Shown here one piece after another: positions 48,554 through 61,740 of a stretch of 64,000 nt of DNA. Position 1 is the stretch's first letter. The number at the start of each line of letters is the position of its first letter. Under the pieces are notes generated by a model that was not told the DNA's origin, made no database searches, and worked only from the letters and a program-made list of their open reading frames with translations. The translations under genes and the position numbers were made by a program. Source of the stretch: Cinclus cinclus (lineage: Eukaryota; Chordata; Aves; Passeriformes; Cinclidae); contig NW_026912162.1 in NCBI RefSeq assembly GCF_963662255.1, positions 97,001 to 161,000 on the forward strand, read 5' to 3'.

Positions 48554-51500
48554 ATTTGATTCTTGGCCTCCATGGTGGCATAATAGATCCTTGCTTCTAT
48601 TGGTCCCCGTGCTGTAACAATTCATCCCTGCCCCTTTTAGGCCCATTGGTGTCACAAGGGATCATTAGATTGTTAGCCTGCATTGGGTCACAATGGTTCC
48701 TTGCTTCTCTTAACCTCTCTGGTGTCACAATGCATTCCAAGCCCTTTTAGGCCACTTGGTCTTACAATGAACCATTTGATTCTTGGCCTTCATGGTGTCA
48801 TAATGGTTCCTTGCTTCTATAGCTCCCCATGCTGTCAGAGTTCATCCGGGGTCCTTTTGCGCCCCCTGGTGTCAAAAGGGATTCTTTGATTGTTAGCCTA
48901 CATTGGGTCACAATGGTTCCTTGCTTCTCTTAACCCCTGTGGTGTCACAATGCATCCCATGCCCTTTTAGGCCACTTGTTGTCACAATGAATCATTTGAT
49001 TCTTGGCCTCCATGGTGGCGTAATTGTACCAGGTTTTAATTGGACCCCATGCTTTCACAATACATCCCTGTCCCTTTTAGGCCCATTGGTGTCAAAAGGG
49101 ATCATTAGATTGTTAGCCTACATTGGGTCACAATGGATCCTTGCTTCTCTTAACCTCTGTGGTGTCACAATGCATCCCATGCCCTTTTAGGCCACTTGAT
49201 GTCACAATGAATCATTTGATTCTTGGCCTCCACGGTGGCATAATAGATCCTTGCTTCCATTGGTCCCCGTGCTGTAACAATCCATCCCTGGCCCTTTTTA
49301 TACCCCCTGGTGCCACAAGGGATCATTAGATTGTTAGCCTGCATTGGGTCACAATGGTTCCTTGCTTCTCTTAACCTCTGTGCTGTCACAATGCATCCCA
49401 TGCCCTTTTAGGCCACTTGATGTCACAATGAATCATTTGATTCTTGGCCTCCATGGTGGCATAATAGATCCTTGCTTCTATTGGTCCCCATGTTTTAACA
49501 ATTCATCCCTGGCCCTTTTAGGCCCATTGGTGTCACAAGGGATCATTAGATTGTTAGCCTGCATTGGGTCACAATGGTTCCTTGCTTCTCTTAACCTCTG
49601 TGGTGTCACAATGCATCCCATGCCCTTTTAGGCCACTTGATGTCACAATGAATCATTTGATTCTTGGCCTCCATGGTGGGATAATAGATCCTTGCTTCTA
49701 TTGGTCCCCGTGCTGTAACAATCCATCCCTGGCCCTTTTTATACCCCCCGGTGCCACAAGGGATCATTAGATTGTTAGCCTGCATTGGGTCACAATGGTT
49801 CCTTGCTTCTCTTAACCTCTGTGCTGTCACAATGCATTCCAAGCCCTTTTAGGCCACTTGATGTCACAATGAACCATTTGATTCTTGGCCTTCATGGTGT
49901 CATAATGGTTCCTTGCTTCTATAGGTCCCCATGCTGTCAGAGTCCATCCGTGGCCCTTTTGCGCCCCCTGGTGTCACAAGGGATTCTTAGATTGTTAGCC
50001 TGCATTGGGTCACAATGGTTCCTTGGTTCTCTTAACTCCTGTGGTGTCACAATGCATCCCATGCCCTTTTAGGCCACTTGATGTCACAATGAATCATTTG
50101 ATTCTTGGCCTCCATGGTGGCGTAATTGTACCAGGTTTTCATTGGGCCCCATGCTTTCACAATACATCCCTGCCCCTTTTAGGCCCATTGGTGTCAAAAG
50201 GGATTATTAGATTGTTAGCCTCCATTGGGTCACTATGAATCCTTGCCTCTCTTAACCCCTGTGCTGTCACAATGCATCCCATGCCCTTTTAGGCCACTTG
50301 ATGTCACAATGAATCATTTGATTCTTGGCCTCCACGGTGGCATAATAGATCCTTGCTTCTATTGGTCCCCGTGCTGTAACAATCCATCCCTGGCCCTTTT
50401 TATACCCCCTGGTGCCACAAGGGATCATTAGATTGTTAGCCTGCATTGGGTCACAATGATTCCTTGCTTCTCTTAACCTCTGTGGTGTCACAATGCATCC
50501 CATGCCCTTTTAGGCCACTTGATGTCACAATGAATCATTTGATTCTTGGCCTCCATGGTGTCATAGTGCTTCCTTGTTTCTGTTGGGCTCCATGCTGTCA
50601 CAATTCATCCCTGGACCTTTTACGCCCCCTGGTGTCAAATGGGATTCTTAGATTGTTAGCCTCCATTGGGTCACAATGGATCCTTGCTTCTCTTAACCCC
50701 TGTGCTGTCACAATGCATCCCATGCCCTTTTAGGCCACTTGATGTCACAATGAATTATTTGATTCTTGGCCTCCATGGTGGCATAATAGATCCTTGCTTC
50801 TATTGGTCCCCGTGCTGTAACAATCCATCCCTGGCCGTTTTAGGCCCATTGGTGTCACTAGGGATCATTAGATTGTTAGCCTGCATTGGGTCACAATGGT
50901 TCCTTGCTTCTCTTAACCTCTGTGGTGTCACAATGCATCCCATGCCCTTTTAGGCCACTTGATGTCACAATGAATCATTTGATTCTTGGCCTCCATGGTG
51001 GCATAATGGTTCCTTGTTTCCATTGGTCCCCGTGCTGTCACAATTCATCCCTGGCCCTTTTAATACACCCTGGTGCCACAAGGGATCATTAGATTGTTAG
51101 CCTGCATTGGGTCACAATGGTTCCTTGCTTCTCTTAACCCCTGTGGTGTCACAATGCATCCCATGCCCTTTTAGGCCACTTGATGTCACAATGAATCATT
51201 TGATTCTTGGCCTCCATGGTGGCGTAATTGTACCAGGTTTTAATTGGGCCCCATACTTTCACAATACATCCCTGCCCCTTTTAGGCCCATTGGTGTCAAA
51301 AGGGATCATTAGATTGTTAGCCTGCATTGGGTCACAATGGTTCCTTGCTTCTCTTAACCTCTGTGGTGTCACAATGCATCCCATGCCCTTTTAGGCCACT
51401 TGATGTCACAATGAATCATTTGATTCTTGTCCTCCACGGTGGCATAATAGATCCTTGTTTCCATTGGTCCCCATGCTTTCACAATACATCCCTGCCCCTT

Positions 51501-51637
51501 TTAGGCCCATTGCTGTCACAAGGGATCATTAGATTGTTAGCCTCCATTGGGTCACAATGGATCCTTGCTTCTCTTAACCCCTGTGCTGTCACAATGCATC
51601 CCATGCCCTTTTAGGCCACTTGATGTCACAATGAATC
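48554..51637 (+). repeat. 18-monomer higher-order repeat, copy 3, short by four monomers (3,084 bp)
   Basis: Same order as its neighbours but with 881 bp missing (3,965 minus 3,084). The missing part corresponds to about 47,504-48,384 of copy 2. It shares AATACACCCTGG (near 51,063) with copy 4 only. The remaining sequence is nearly identical to the other copies. Confidence 0.9.
51331..51550 (+). repeat. Junction monomer, class 2 front and class 4 back (deletion scar)
   Basis: The front matches the class 2 monomer at 47,366 (GTCCTCCACGG, CTTGTTTCCATTGGT) and the back matches the class 4 monomer at 48,247 (ATGCTTTCACAATACATCC, CCCATTGCTGTCAC). The switch must lie within CCCC at 51,469-51,472: base 51,468 (T) comes from the front parent and base 51,473 (A) from the back parent. 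The monomer is exactly 220 bp, so the exchange was in register. Confidence 0.9.
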
Positions 51638-54600
51638 ATTTGATTCTTGGCCTCCATGGTGGCATAATAGATCCTTGCTTCTATTGGTCCCCGTGCTGTA
51701 ACAATTCATCCCTGCCCCTTTTAGGCCCATTGGTGTCACAAGGGATCATTAGATTGTTAGCCTGCATTGGGTCACAATGGTTCCTTGCTTCTCTTAACCT
51801 CTCTGGTGTCACAATGCATTCCAAGCCCTTTTAGGCCACTTGGTCTTACAATGAACCATTTGATTCTTGGCCTTCATGGTGTCATAATGGTTCCTTGCTT
51901 CTATAGCTCCCCATGCTGTCAGAGTTCATCCGGGGTCCTTTTGCGCCCCCTGGTGTCAAAAGGGATTCTTTGATTGTTAGCCTACATTGGGTCACAATGG
52001 TTCCTTGCTTCTCTTAACCCCTGTGGTGTCACAATGCATCCCATGCCCTTTTAGGCCACTTGTTGTCACAATGAATCATTTGATTCTTGGCCTCCATGGT
52101 GGCGTAATTGTACCAGGTTTTAATTGGACCCCATGCTTTCACAATACATCCCTGTCCCTTTTAGGCCCATTGGTGTCAAAAGGGATCATTAGATTGTTAG
52201 CCTACATTGGGTCACAATGGATCCTTGCTTCTCTTAACCTCTGTGGTGTCACAATGCATCCCATGCCCTTTTAGGCCACTTGATGTCACAATGAATCATT
52301 TGATTCTTGGCCTCCACGGTGGCATAATAGATCCTTGCTTCCATTGGTCCCCGTGCTGTAACAATCCATCCCTGGCCCTTTTTATACCCCCTGGTGCCAC
52401 AAGGGATCATTAGATTGTTAGCCTGCATTGGGTCACAATGGTTCCTTGCTTCTCTTAACCTCTGTGCTGTCACAATGCATCCCATGCCCTTTTAGGCCAC
52501 TTGATGTCACAATGAATCATTTGATTCTTGGCCTCCATGGTGGCATAATAGATCCTTGCTTCTATTGGTCCCCATGTTTTAACAATTCATCCCTGGCCCT
52601 TTTAGGCCCATTGGTGTCACAAGGGATCATTAGATTGTTAGCCTGCATTGGGTCACAATGGTTCCTTGCTTCTCTTAACCTCTGTGGTGTCACAATGCAT
52701 CCCATGCCCTTTTAGGCCACTTGATGTCACAATGAATCATTTGATTCTTGGCCTCCATGGTGGGATAATAGATCCTTGCTTCTATTGGTCCCCGTGCTGT
52801 AACAATCCATCCCTGGCCCTTTTTATACCCCCCGGTGCCACAAGGGATCATTAGATTGTTAGCCTGCATTGGGTCACAATGGTTCCTTGCTTCTCTTAAC
52901 CTCTGTGCTGTCACAATGCATTCCAAGCCCTTTTAGGCCACTTGATGTCACAATGAACCATTTGATTCTTGGCCTTCATGGTGTCATAATGGTTCCTTGC
53001 TTCTATAGGTCCCCATGCTGTCAGAGTCCATCCGTGGCCCTTTTGCGCCCCCTGGTGTCACAAGGGATTCTTAGATTGTTAGCCTGCATTGGGTCACAAT
53101 GGTTCCTTGGTTCTCTTAACTCCTGTGGTGTCACAATGCATCCCATGCCCTTTTAGGCCACTTGATGTCACAATGAATCATTTGATTCTTGGCCTCCATG
53201 GTGGCGTAATTGTACCAGGTTTTCATTGGGCCCCATGCTTTCACAATACATCCCTGCCCCTTTTAGGCCCATTGGTGTCAAAAGGGATTATTAGATTGTT
53301 AGCCTCCATTGGGTCACTATGAATCCTTGCCTCTCTTAACCCCTGTGCTGTCACAATGCATCCCATGCCCTTTTAGGCCACTTGATGTCACAATGAATCA
53401 TTTGATTCTTGGCCTCCACGGTGGCATAATAGATCCTTGCTTCTATTGGTCCCCGTGCTGTAACAATCCATCCCTGGCCCTTTTTATACCCCCTGGTGCC
53501 ACAAGGGATCATTAGATTGTTAGCCTGCATTGGGTCACAATGATTCCTTGCTTCTCTTAACCTCTGTGGTGTCACAATGCATCCCATGCCCTTTTAGGCC
53601 ACTTGATGTCACAATGAATCATTTGATTCTTGGCCTCCATGGTGTCATAGTGCTTCCTTGTTTCTGTTGGGCTCCATGCTGTCACAATTCATCCCTGGAC
53701 CTTTTACGCCCCCTGGTGTCAAATGGGATTCTTAGATTGTTAGCCTCCATTGGGTCACAATGGATCCTTGCTTCTCTTAACCCCTGTGCTGTCACAATGC
53801 ATCCCATGCCCTTTTAGGCCACTTGATGTCACAATGAATTATTTGATTCTTGGCCTCCATGGTGGCATAATAGATCCTTGCTTCTATTGGTCCCCGTGCT
53901 GTAACAATCCATCCCTGGCCGTTTTAGGCCCATTGGTGTCACTAGGGATCATTAGATTGTTAGCCTGCATTGGGTCACAATGGTTCCTTGCTTCTCTTAA
54001 CCTCTGTGGTGTCACAATGCATCCCATGCCCTTTTAGGCCACTTGATGTCACAATGAATCATTTGATTCTTGGCCTCCATGGTGGCATAATGGTTCCTTG
54101 TTTCCATTGGTCCCCGTGCTGTCACAATTCATCCCTGGCCCTTTTAATACACCCTGGTGCCACAAGGGATCATTAGATTGTTAGCCTGCATTGGGTCACA
54201 ATGGTTCCTTGCTTCTCTTAACCCCTGTGGTGTCACAATGCATCCCATGCCCTTTTAGGCCACTTGATGTCACAATGAATCATTTGATTCTTGGCCTCCA
54301 TGGTGGCGTAATTGTACCAGGTTTTAATTGGGCCCCATACTTTCACAATACATCCCTGCCCCTTTTAGGCCCATTGGTGTCAAAAGGGATCATTAGATTG
54401 TTAGCCTGCATTGGGTCACAATGGTTCCTTGCTTCTCTTAACCTCTGTGGTGTCACAATGCATCCCATGCCCTTTTAGGCCACTTGATGTCACAATGAAT
54501 CATTTGATTCTTGTCCTCCACGGTGGCATAATAGATCCTTGTTTCCATTGGTCCCCGTGCTGTAACAATCCATCCCTGGCCCTTTTTATACCCCCTGGTG

Positions 54601-55602
54601 CCACAAGGGATCATTAGATTGTTAGCCTGCATTGGGTCACAATGGTTCCTTGCTTCTCTTATCCTCTGTGCTGTCACAATGCATCCCATGCCCTTTTAGG
54701 CCACTTGATGTCACAATGAATCATTTGATTCTTGGCCTCCATGGTGGCATAATAGATCCTTGCTTTTATTGGTCCCCGTGTTGTAACAATTCATCTCTGC
54801 CCCTTTTAGGCCCATTGGTGTCACAAGGGATCATTAGATTGTTAGCCTGCATTGGGTCAAAATGGTTCCTTGCTTCTCTTAACCCCTGTGGTGTCACAAT
54901 GCATCCCATGCCCTTTTAGGCCACTTGATGTCACAATGAATCATTTGATTCTTGGCCTCCATGGTGTCATAATGGTTCTTTGTTTCTATTGGGCCCCATG
55001 CTGTCACAATTCATCCCTGGCCCTATTCCCGCCCCTGGTGTCAAATGGGATCCTGGGATTATTAGCCTCCATTGGGTCACAATGGATCCTTGCTTCTCTT
55101 AACCTCTGTGCTGTCACAATGCATCCCATGCCCTTTTAGGCCGCTTGATGTCACAATGAACCATTTGATTCTTGGCCTTCATGGTGTCATAATGGTTCCT
55201 TGCTTCTATAGCTCCCCATGCTGTCAGAGTTCATCCGTGGTCCTTTTGCGCCCCCTGGTGTCAAAAGGGATTCTTAGATTGTTAGCCTACATTGGGTCAC
55301 AATGGTTCCTTGCTTCTCTTAACGCCTGTGGTGTCACAATGCATCCCATGCCCTTTTAGGCCACTTGATGTCACAATGAATCATTTGATTCTTGGCCTCC
55401 ATGGTGGCGTAATTGTACCAGGTTTTAATTGGGCCCCATGCTTTCACAATACATCCCTGCCCCTTTTAGGCCCATTGCTGTCACAAGGGATCATTAGATT
55501 GTTAGCCTCCATTGGGTCACAATGGATCCTTGCTTCTCTTAACCCCTGTGCTGTCACAATGCATCCCATGCCCTTTTAGGCCACTTGATGTCACAATGAA
55601 TC
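51638..55602 (+). repeat. 18-monomer higher-order repeat, copy 4 (3,965 bp)
   Basis: Complete copy including the four monomers missing from copy 3. It agrees with the repeat up to about 55,620, where CCTCCACGG here replaces CCTCCATGG and the sequence leaves the repeat pattern. It has GTCCCCGTG near 54,774 where copies 1 and 2 have GTCCCGGTG. Confidence 0.9.
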
Positions 55603-57496
55603 ATTTGATTCTTGGCCTCCACGGTGGCATAATAGATCCTTGCTTCTATTGGTCCCCGTGCTGTAACAATCCATCCCTGGCCCTTTTTATACCCCCTGGT
55701 GCCACAAGGGATCATTAGATTGTTAGCCTGCATTGGGTCACAATGGTTCCTTGCTTCTCTTAACCTCTGTGCTGTCACAATGCATTCCAAGCGCTTTTAG
55801 GCCACTTGGTCTTACAATGAACCATTTGATTCTTGGCCTTCATGGTGTCATAATTGTTCCTTGCTTCTATAGCTCCCCATGCTGTCAGAGTTCATCCGTG
55901 GTCCTTTTGCGCCCCCTGGTGTCAAAAGGGATTCTTAGATTGTTAGCCTACATTGGGTCACAATGGTTCCTTGCTTCTCTTAACGCCTGTGGTGTCACAA
56001 TGCATCCCATGCCCTTTTAGGCCACTTGATGTCACAATGAATCATTTGATTCTTGGCCTCCATGGTGGCGTAATTGTACCAGGTTTTAATTGGGCCCCAT
56101 GCTTTCACAATACATCCCTGCCCCTTTTAGGCCCATTGGTGTCAAAAGGGATCATTAGATTGTTAGCCTACATTGGGTCACAATGGATCCTTGCTTCTCT
56201 TAACGCCTGTGCTGTCACAATGCATCCCATGCCCTTTTAGGCCAGTTGATGTCACAATAAATCATTTGATTCTTGGCCTCCACGGCGGCATAATAGATCC
56301 TTGCTTCTATTGGTCCCCGTGCTGTAACAATCCATCCCTGGCCCATTTTATACCCCCTGGTGCCACAAGGGATCATTAGATTGTTAGCCTGCATTGGGTA
56401 ACAATGGTTCCTTGTTTCTCTTAACCTCTGTGGTGTCACAATGCATCCCATGCACTTTTAGGCCACTTGATGTCACAATGAATCATTTGATTCTTGGCCT
56501 CCATGGTGGCATAATAGATCCTTGCTTCTATTGGTCCCCGTGTTGTAACAATTCATCCCTGGCCCTTTTAGGCCCATTGGTGTCACAAGGGATCATTAGA
56601 TTGTTAGCCTGCATTGGGTCACAATGGTTCCTTGCTTCTCTTAACCTCTGTGGTGTCACAATGCATCCCATGCACTTTTAGGCCACTTGATGTCACAATG
56701 AATCATTTGATTCTTGGCCTCCATGGTGGCGAAATTGTACCAGGTTTTAATTGGGCCCCATGCTTTCACAATACATCCCTGCCCTTTTAGGCCCATTGGT
56801 GTCAAAAGGGATCATTAGATTGTTAGCCTCCATTGGGTCACAATGGATCCTTGCTTCTCTTAACCCCTGTGCTGTCACAATGCATCCCATGCCCTTTTAG
56901 GCCACTTGATGTCACAATGAATCATTTGATTCTTGGCCTCCATGGTGGCATAATAGATCCTTGCTTCTATTGGTCCCCGTGCTGTAACAAACCATCCCTG
57001 GCCCTTTTAGGCCCTTTGTTGTCACAAGGGATCATTAGATTGTTAGCCTGCATTGGGTCACAATGGTTCCTTGCTTCTCTTAACCTCTGTGGTGTCACAA
57101 TGCATTCCAAGCCCTTTTAGGCCACTTGGTCTTACAATGAACCATTTGATTCTTGGCCTTCATGGTGTCATAGTTGCTCCTTGCTTCCATAGGTCCCCAT
57201 GCTGTCAGAGTCCATCCGTGGCCCTTTTGCGCCCCCTGGTGTCAAAAGGGATTCTTAGATTGTTAGCCTACATTGGGTCACAATGGTTCCTTGGTTCTCT
57301 TAACCCCTGTGGTGTCACAATGCATCCCATGCCCTTTTAGGCCACTTGATGTCACAATGAATCATTTGATTCTTGGCCTCCATGGTGGCATAATAGATCC
57401 TTGCTTCTATTGGTCCCCGTGCTGTAACAATGCATCCCTGGCCCTTTTAGGCCCATTGGTGTCACTAGGGATCATTAGATTGTTAGCCTGCAATGG

Positions 57497-57717
57497 GTCA
57501 CAATGGTTCCTTGCTTCTCTTAACCTCTGTGGTGTCACAACGCATCCCATGCCCTTTTAGGCCACTTGATGTCACAATGAATCATTTGATTCTTGGCCTC
57601 CATGGTGTCATAATGGTTCCTTGCTTCTATTGGTCCCCGTGCTGTAACAATCCATCCCTGGCCCTTTTTATACCCCCCGGTGCCACAAGGGATCATTAGA
57701 TTGTTAGCCTGCAATGG
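57497..57717 (+). repeat. Hybrid monomer, class 3/5 front and class 2 back
   Basis: Unit 4 begins GTCATAATGGTTCC as in classes 3 and 5 but then runs into CTATTGGTCCCCGTGC and the class 2 end TTTTTATACCCCCC. Its unit 2 reads CACAACGCATCCC, which breaks the ATGCAT palindrome found in nearly all other monomers. Confidence 0.74.
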
Positions 57718-57730
57718 GTCACAATGGTGC

Positions 57731-58127
57731 CTTGCTTCTCTTAACCTCTGTGCTGTCACAATGCATTCCAAGCCCTTTTAGGCCACTTGATGTCACAATG
57801 AATCATTTGATTCTTGGCCTTCATGGTGTCATAATTGTTCCTTGCTTCTATAGGTCCCCATGCTGTCAGAGTTCATCCGTGGTCCTTTTGCGCCCCCTGG
57901 TGTCAAAAGGGATTCTTAGATTGTTAGCCTGCATTGGGTTGCAATGGTGCCTTGCTTCTCTTAACCCCTGTGGTGTCACAATGCATCCCATGCCCTTTTA
58001 GGCCACTTGATGTCACAATGAATCATTTGATTCTTGGCCTCCATGGCGGCTTGATTGTACCATGTTTTCACTGGGCCCCATGCTTTCACAATACATCCCT
58101 GACCCTTTTAGGCCCATTGGTGTCAAA
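57731..58127 (+). repeat. Class 3-class 4 pair duplicated 4,841 bp downstream, copy 1
   Basis: Matches 62,572-62,968. The shared private tags are GGGTTGCAATGGTGCC in unit 1 of the class 4 member and CTTGATTGTACCATG with TTTTCACTGGG in its unit 4. A few substitutions separate the copies, including GGCGGC against GGTGGC and GGGCCCC against GGGACCC. Confidence 0.76.
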
Positions 58128-60138
58128 AGGGATCATTAGATTGTTAGCCTCCATTGGGTCACAATGGATCCTTGCTTTTCTTAACCCCTGTGCTGTCACA
58201 ATGCATCCCATGCCCTTTTAGGCCACATGATGTCACAATGAATTATTTGATTCTTGGCCTCCATGGTGGCATAATAGATCCTTGCTTCTATTGGTCCCCG
58301 TGCTGTAACAATCCATCCCTGGCCCTTTTTATACCCCCTGGTGCCACAAGGGATCATTAGATTGTTAGCCTGCATAGGGTCACAATGGTTCCTTGCTTCT
58401 CTTAACCTCTGTGGTGTCACAATGCATTCCAAGCACTTTTAGGCCACTTGATGTCACAATGAACCATTTGATTCTTGGCCTTCATGGTGTCATAATGGTT
58501 CCTTGCTTCTATAGGTCCCCATGCTGTCAGAGTTCATCCGTGGTCATTTTGCGCCCCCTGGTGCCACATAGGATTCTTAGATTTTTGGCCTGCATTGGGT
58601 CACAATGGTTCCTTAGTTCTCTTAACTCCTGTGGTGTCACAATGCATCCCATGCCCTTTTAGGCCACTTGATGTCACAATGAATCATTTGATTCTTGGCC
58701 TCCATGGTGGCGAAATTGTACCAGGTTTTAATTGGGCCCCATGCTTTCACAATACATCCCTGCCCCTTTTAGGCCCATTGGTGTCAAAAGGGATCATTAG
58801 ATTGTTAGCCTCCAATGGGTCACAATGGATCCTTGCTTCTCTTAACCCCTGTGGTGTCACAATGCATCCCATGCCCTTTTAGGCCACTTGATGTCACAAT
58901 GAATTATTTGATTCTTGGCCTCCATGGTGGCATAATAGATCCTTGCTTCTATTGGTCCCCGTGCTGTAACAAACCATCCCTGGCCCTTTTAGGCCCTTTG
59001 GTGTCACAAGGGATCATTAGATTGTTAGCCTGCATTGGGTCACAATGGTTCCTTGCTTCTCTTAACCTCTGTGGTGTCACAATGCATCCCATGCCCTTTT
59101 AGGCCACTTGGTCATACAATGAACCATTTGATTCTTGGCCTTCATGGTGTCATAATGGTTCCTTGCTTCTATAGCTCCCCATGCTGTCAGAGTTCATCCG
59201 TGGTCCTTTCGCGCCCCCTGGTGTCAAAAGGGATTCTTAGAATGTTAGCCTGCATTGGGTCACAATGGTTCCTTGCTTCTCTTACCCCCTGTGCTGTCAC
59301 AATGCATCCCATGCCCTTTTAGGCCACTTGATGTCACAATGAATCATTTGATTCTTGGCCTCCATGGTGGCGAAATTGTACCAGGTTTTAATTGGGCCCC
59401 ATGCTTTCACAATACATCCCTGCCCTTTTAGGCCCATTGGTGTCAAAAGGGATCATTAGATTGTTAGCCTCCATTGGGTCACAATGATTCCGTGCTTCTC
59501 TTAACCTGTGTGGTGTCACAATGCATCCCATGCTCTTTTAGGCCACTTGATGTCACAATGAATCATTTGATTCTTGGCCTCCATGGTGTCATAATGCTTC
59601 CTTGTTTCTATTGGGCCCCATGCTGTCACAATTCATCCCTGGCCCTTTTACGCCCCCTGGTGTCAAATGGGATCCTGGGATTATTAGCCTCCATTGGGTC
59701 ACAATGGATCCTTGCTTCTCTTAACCCCTGTGCTGTCACAATGCATCCCATGCCCTTTTAGGCCACTTGATGTCACAATGAATCATTTGATTCTTGGCCT
59801 CCACGGTGGCATAATAGATCCTTGCTTCTATTGGTCCCCGTGCTGTAACAATCCATCCCTGGCCCTTTTTATACCCCCTGGTGCCACAAGGGATCATTAG
59901 ATTGTTAGCCTGCATAGGGTCACAATGGTTCCTTGATTCTCTTAACCTCTGTGGTGTCACAATTGATCCCATGACCTTTTAGGCCACTTGATGTCACAAT
60001 GAATCATTTGATTCTTGACCTCCATGGTGGCATAATTGTACCAGGTTTTAATTGGGCCCCATGCTGTCACAATTCATCCCTGCCCCTTTTAGGCCCATTG
60101 GTGTCACAAGGGATCATTAGATTGTTAGCCTGCATTGG

Positions 60139-61740
60139 GTCACAATGGTTCCTTGCTTCTCTTAACCCCTGTGGTGTCACAATGCATCCCATGCCCTTTT
60201 AGGCCACTTGATGTCACAATGAATCATTTGATTCTTGGCCTCCACGGTGGCATAATAGATCCTTGCTTCTATTGGTCCCCGTGCTGTAACAATCCATCCC
60301 TTGCCCTTTTACGCCCCCTGGTGCCACAAGGGATCATTAGATTGTTAGCCTGCATAGGGTCACAATGGTTCCTTGCTTCTCTTAACCTCTGTGGTGTCAC
60401 AATGCATTCCAAGCCCTTTTAGGCCACTTGATGTCACAATGAATCATTTGATTCTTGGCCTTCATGGTGGCATAATGGTTCCTTGCTTCTATAGGTCGCC
60501 ATGCTGTCAGAGTTCATCCGTGGTCCTTTTGCGCCCCCTGGTGTCAAAAGGGATTCTTAGATTGTTAGCCTGCATTGGGTCACAATGGTTCCTTGCTTCT
60601 CTTAACCTCTGTGCTGTCACAATGCATTCCAAGCCCTTTTAGACCGCTTGGTCTTACAATGAACCATTTGATCTTGGTCTTCATGGTGTCATAACGGTTC
60701 CTTGATTCTATAGGTCCCCATGCTGTCACAGTTCATCCGTGGTCCTTTTGCGCCCCCTGGTGTCAAAAGGGATTCTTAGATTGTTAGCCTACATTGGGTC
60801 ACAATGGTTCCTTGGTTCTCTTAACCCCTGTGGTGTCACAATGCATCCCATGCCCTTTTAGGCCACTTGATGTCACAATGAATCATTTGATTCTTGGCCT
60901 CCATGATGGCACAATTGTACCAGGTTTTAATAGGGCCCCATGCTTTCACAATACATCCCTGACCCTTTTAGGCCCATTGGTGTCAAAAGGGATCCTTAGA
61001 TTGTTAGCCTCAATTGGGTGACAATGGATCCTTGCTTCTCTTAACCCCTGTGCTGTCACAATGCATCCCATGCCCTTTTAGGCCACTTGATGTCACAATG
61101 AATCATTTGATTCTTGGCCTCCACGGTGGCATAATAGATCCTTGCTTCTATTGGTCCCCGTGCTGTAACAATCCATCCCTGGCCCTTTTTATACCCCCTG
61201 GTGCCACAAGGGATCATTAGATTGTTAGCCTGCATTGGGTCACAATGGTTCCTTGCTTCTCTTAACCCCTGTGGTGTCACAATGCATCCCATGCCCTTTT
61301 AGGCCACTTGATGTCACAATGAATCATTTGATTCTTGGCCTCCACGGTGGCATAATAGATCCTTGCTTCTATTGGTCCCCGTGCTGTAACAATCCATCCC
61401 TTGCCCTTTTACGCCCCCTGGTGCCACAAGGGATCATTAGATTGTTAGCCTGCATAGGGTCACAATTGTTCCTTGCTTCTCTTAACCTCTGTGCTGTCAC
61501 AATGCATTCCAAGCACTTTTAGGCCACTTGATGTCACAATGAATCATTTGATTCTTGGTCTTCATGGTGGCATAATGGTTCCTTGCTTCTATAGCTCACC
61601 ATGCTGTCCGAGTTCATCCGTGGTCATTTTGCGCCCCCTTGTGCCACAAGGGATTCTTAGATTGTTAGCCTGCATTGGGTCACAATGGTTCCTTGCTTCT
61701 CTTAACCTCTGTGGTGTCACAATGCATTCCAAGCCCTTTT
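60139..61740 (+). repeat. Five-monomer-spaced pair of similar blocks (1,100-bp displacement)
   Basis: 60,139-60,640 resembles 61,239-61,740 at +1,100 bp. Shared tags are CCCTTGCCCTTTTACGCCCC in a class 1/2-like monomer, GCATAGGGTCACAA before the next monomer and TTCATGGTGGCATAATGG in the class 3 member. More substitutions separate these two than separate the central duplicates, so this duplication looks older. Confidence 0.72.

Noticed and set aside
40624..55602. Near-identical higher-order copies as an assembly artefact
   Set aside because: Considered but not accepted as the main reading: the copies carry consistent private differences and one has a clean four-monomer loss, which false duplication of one stretch would not produce. 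Raw long reads would settle it.
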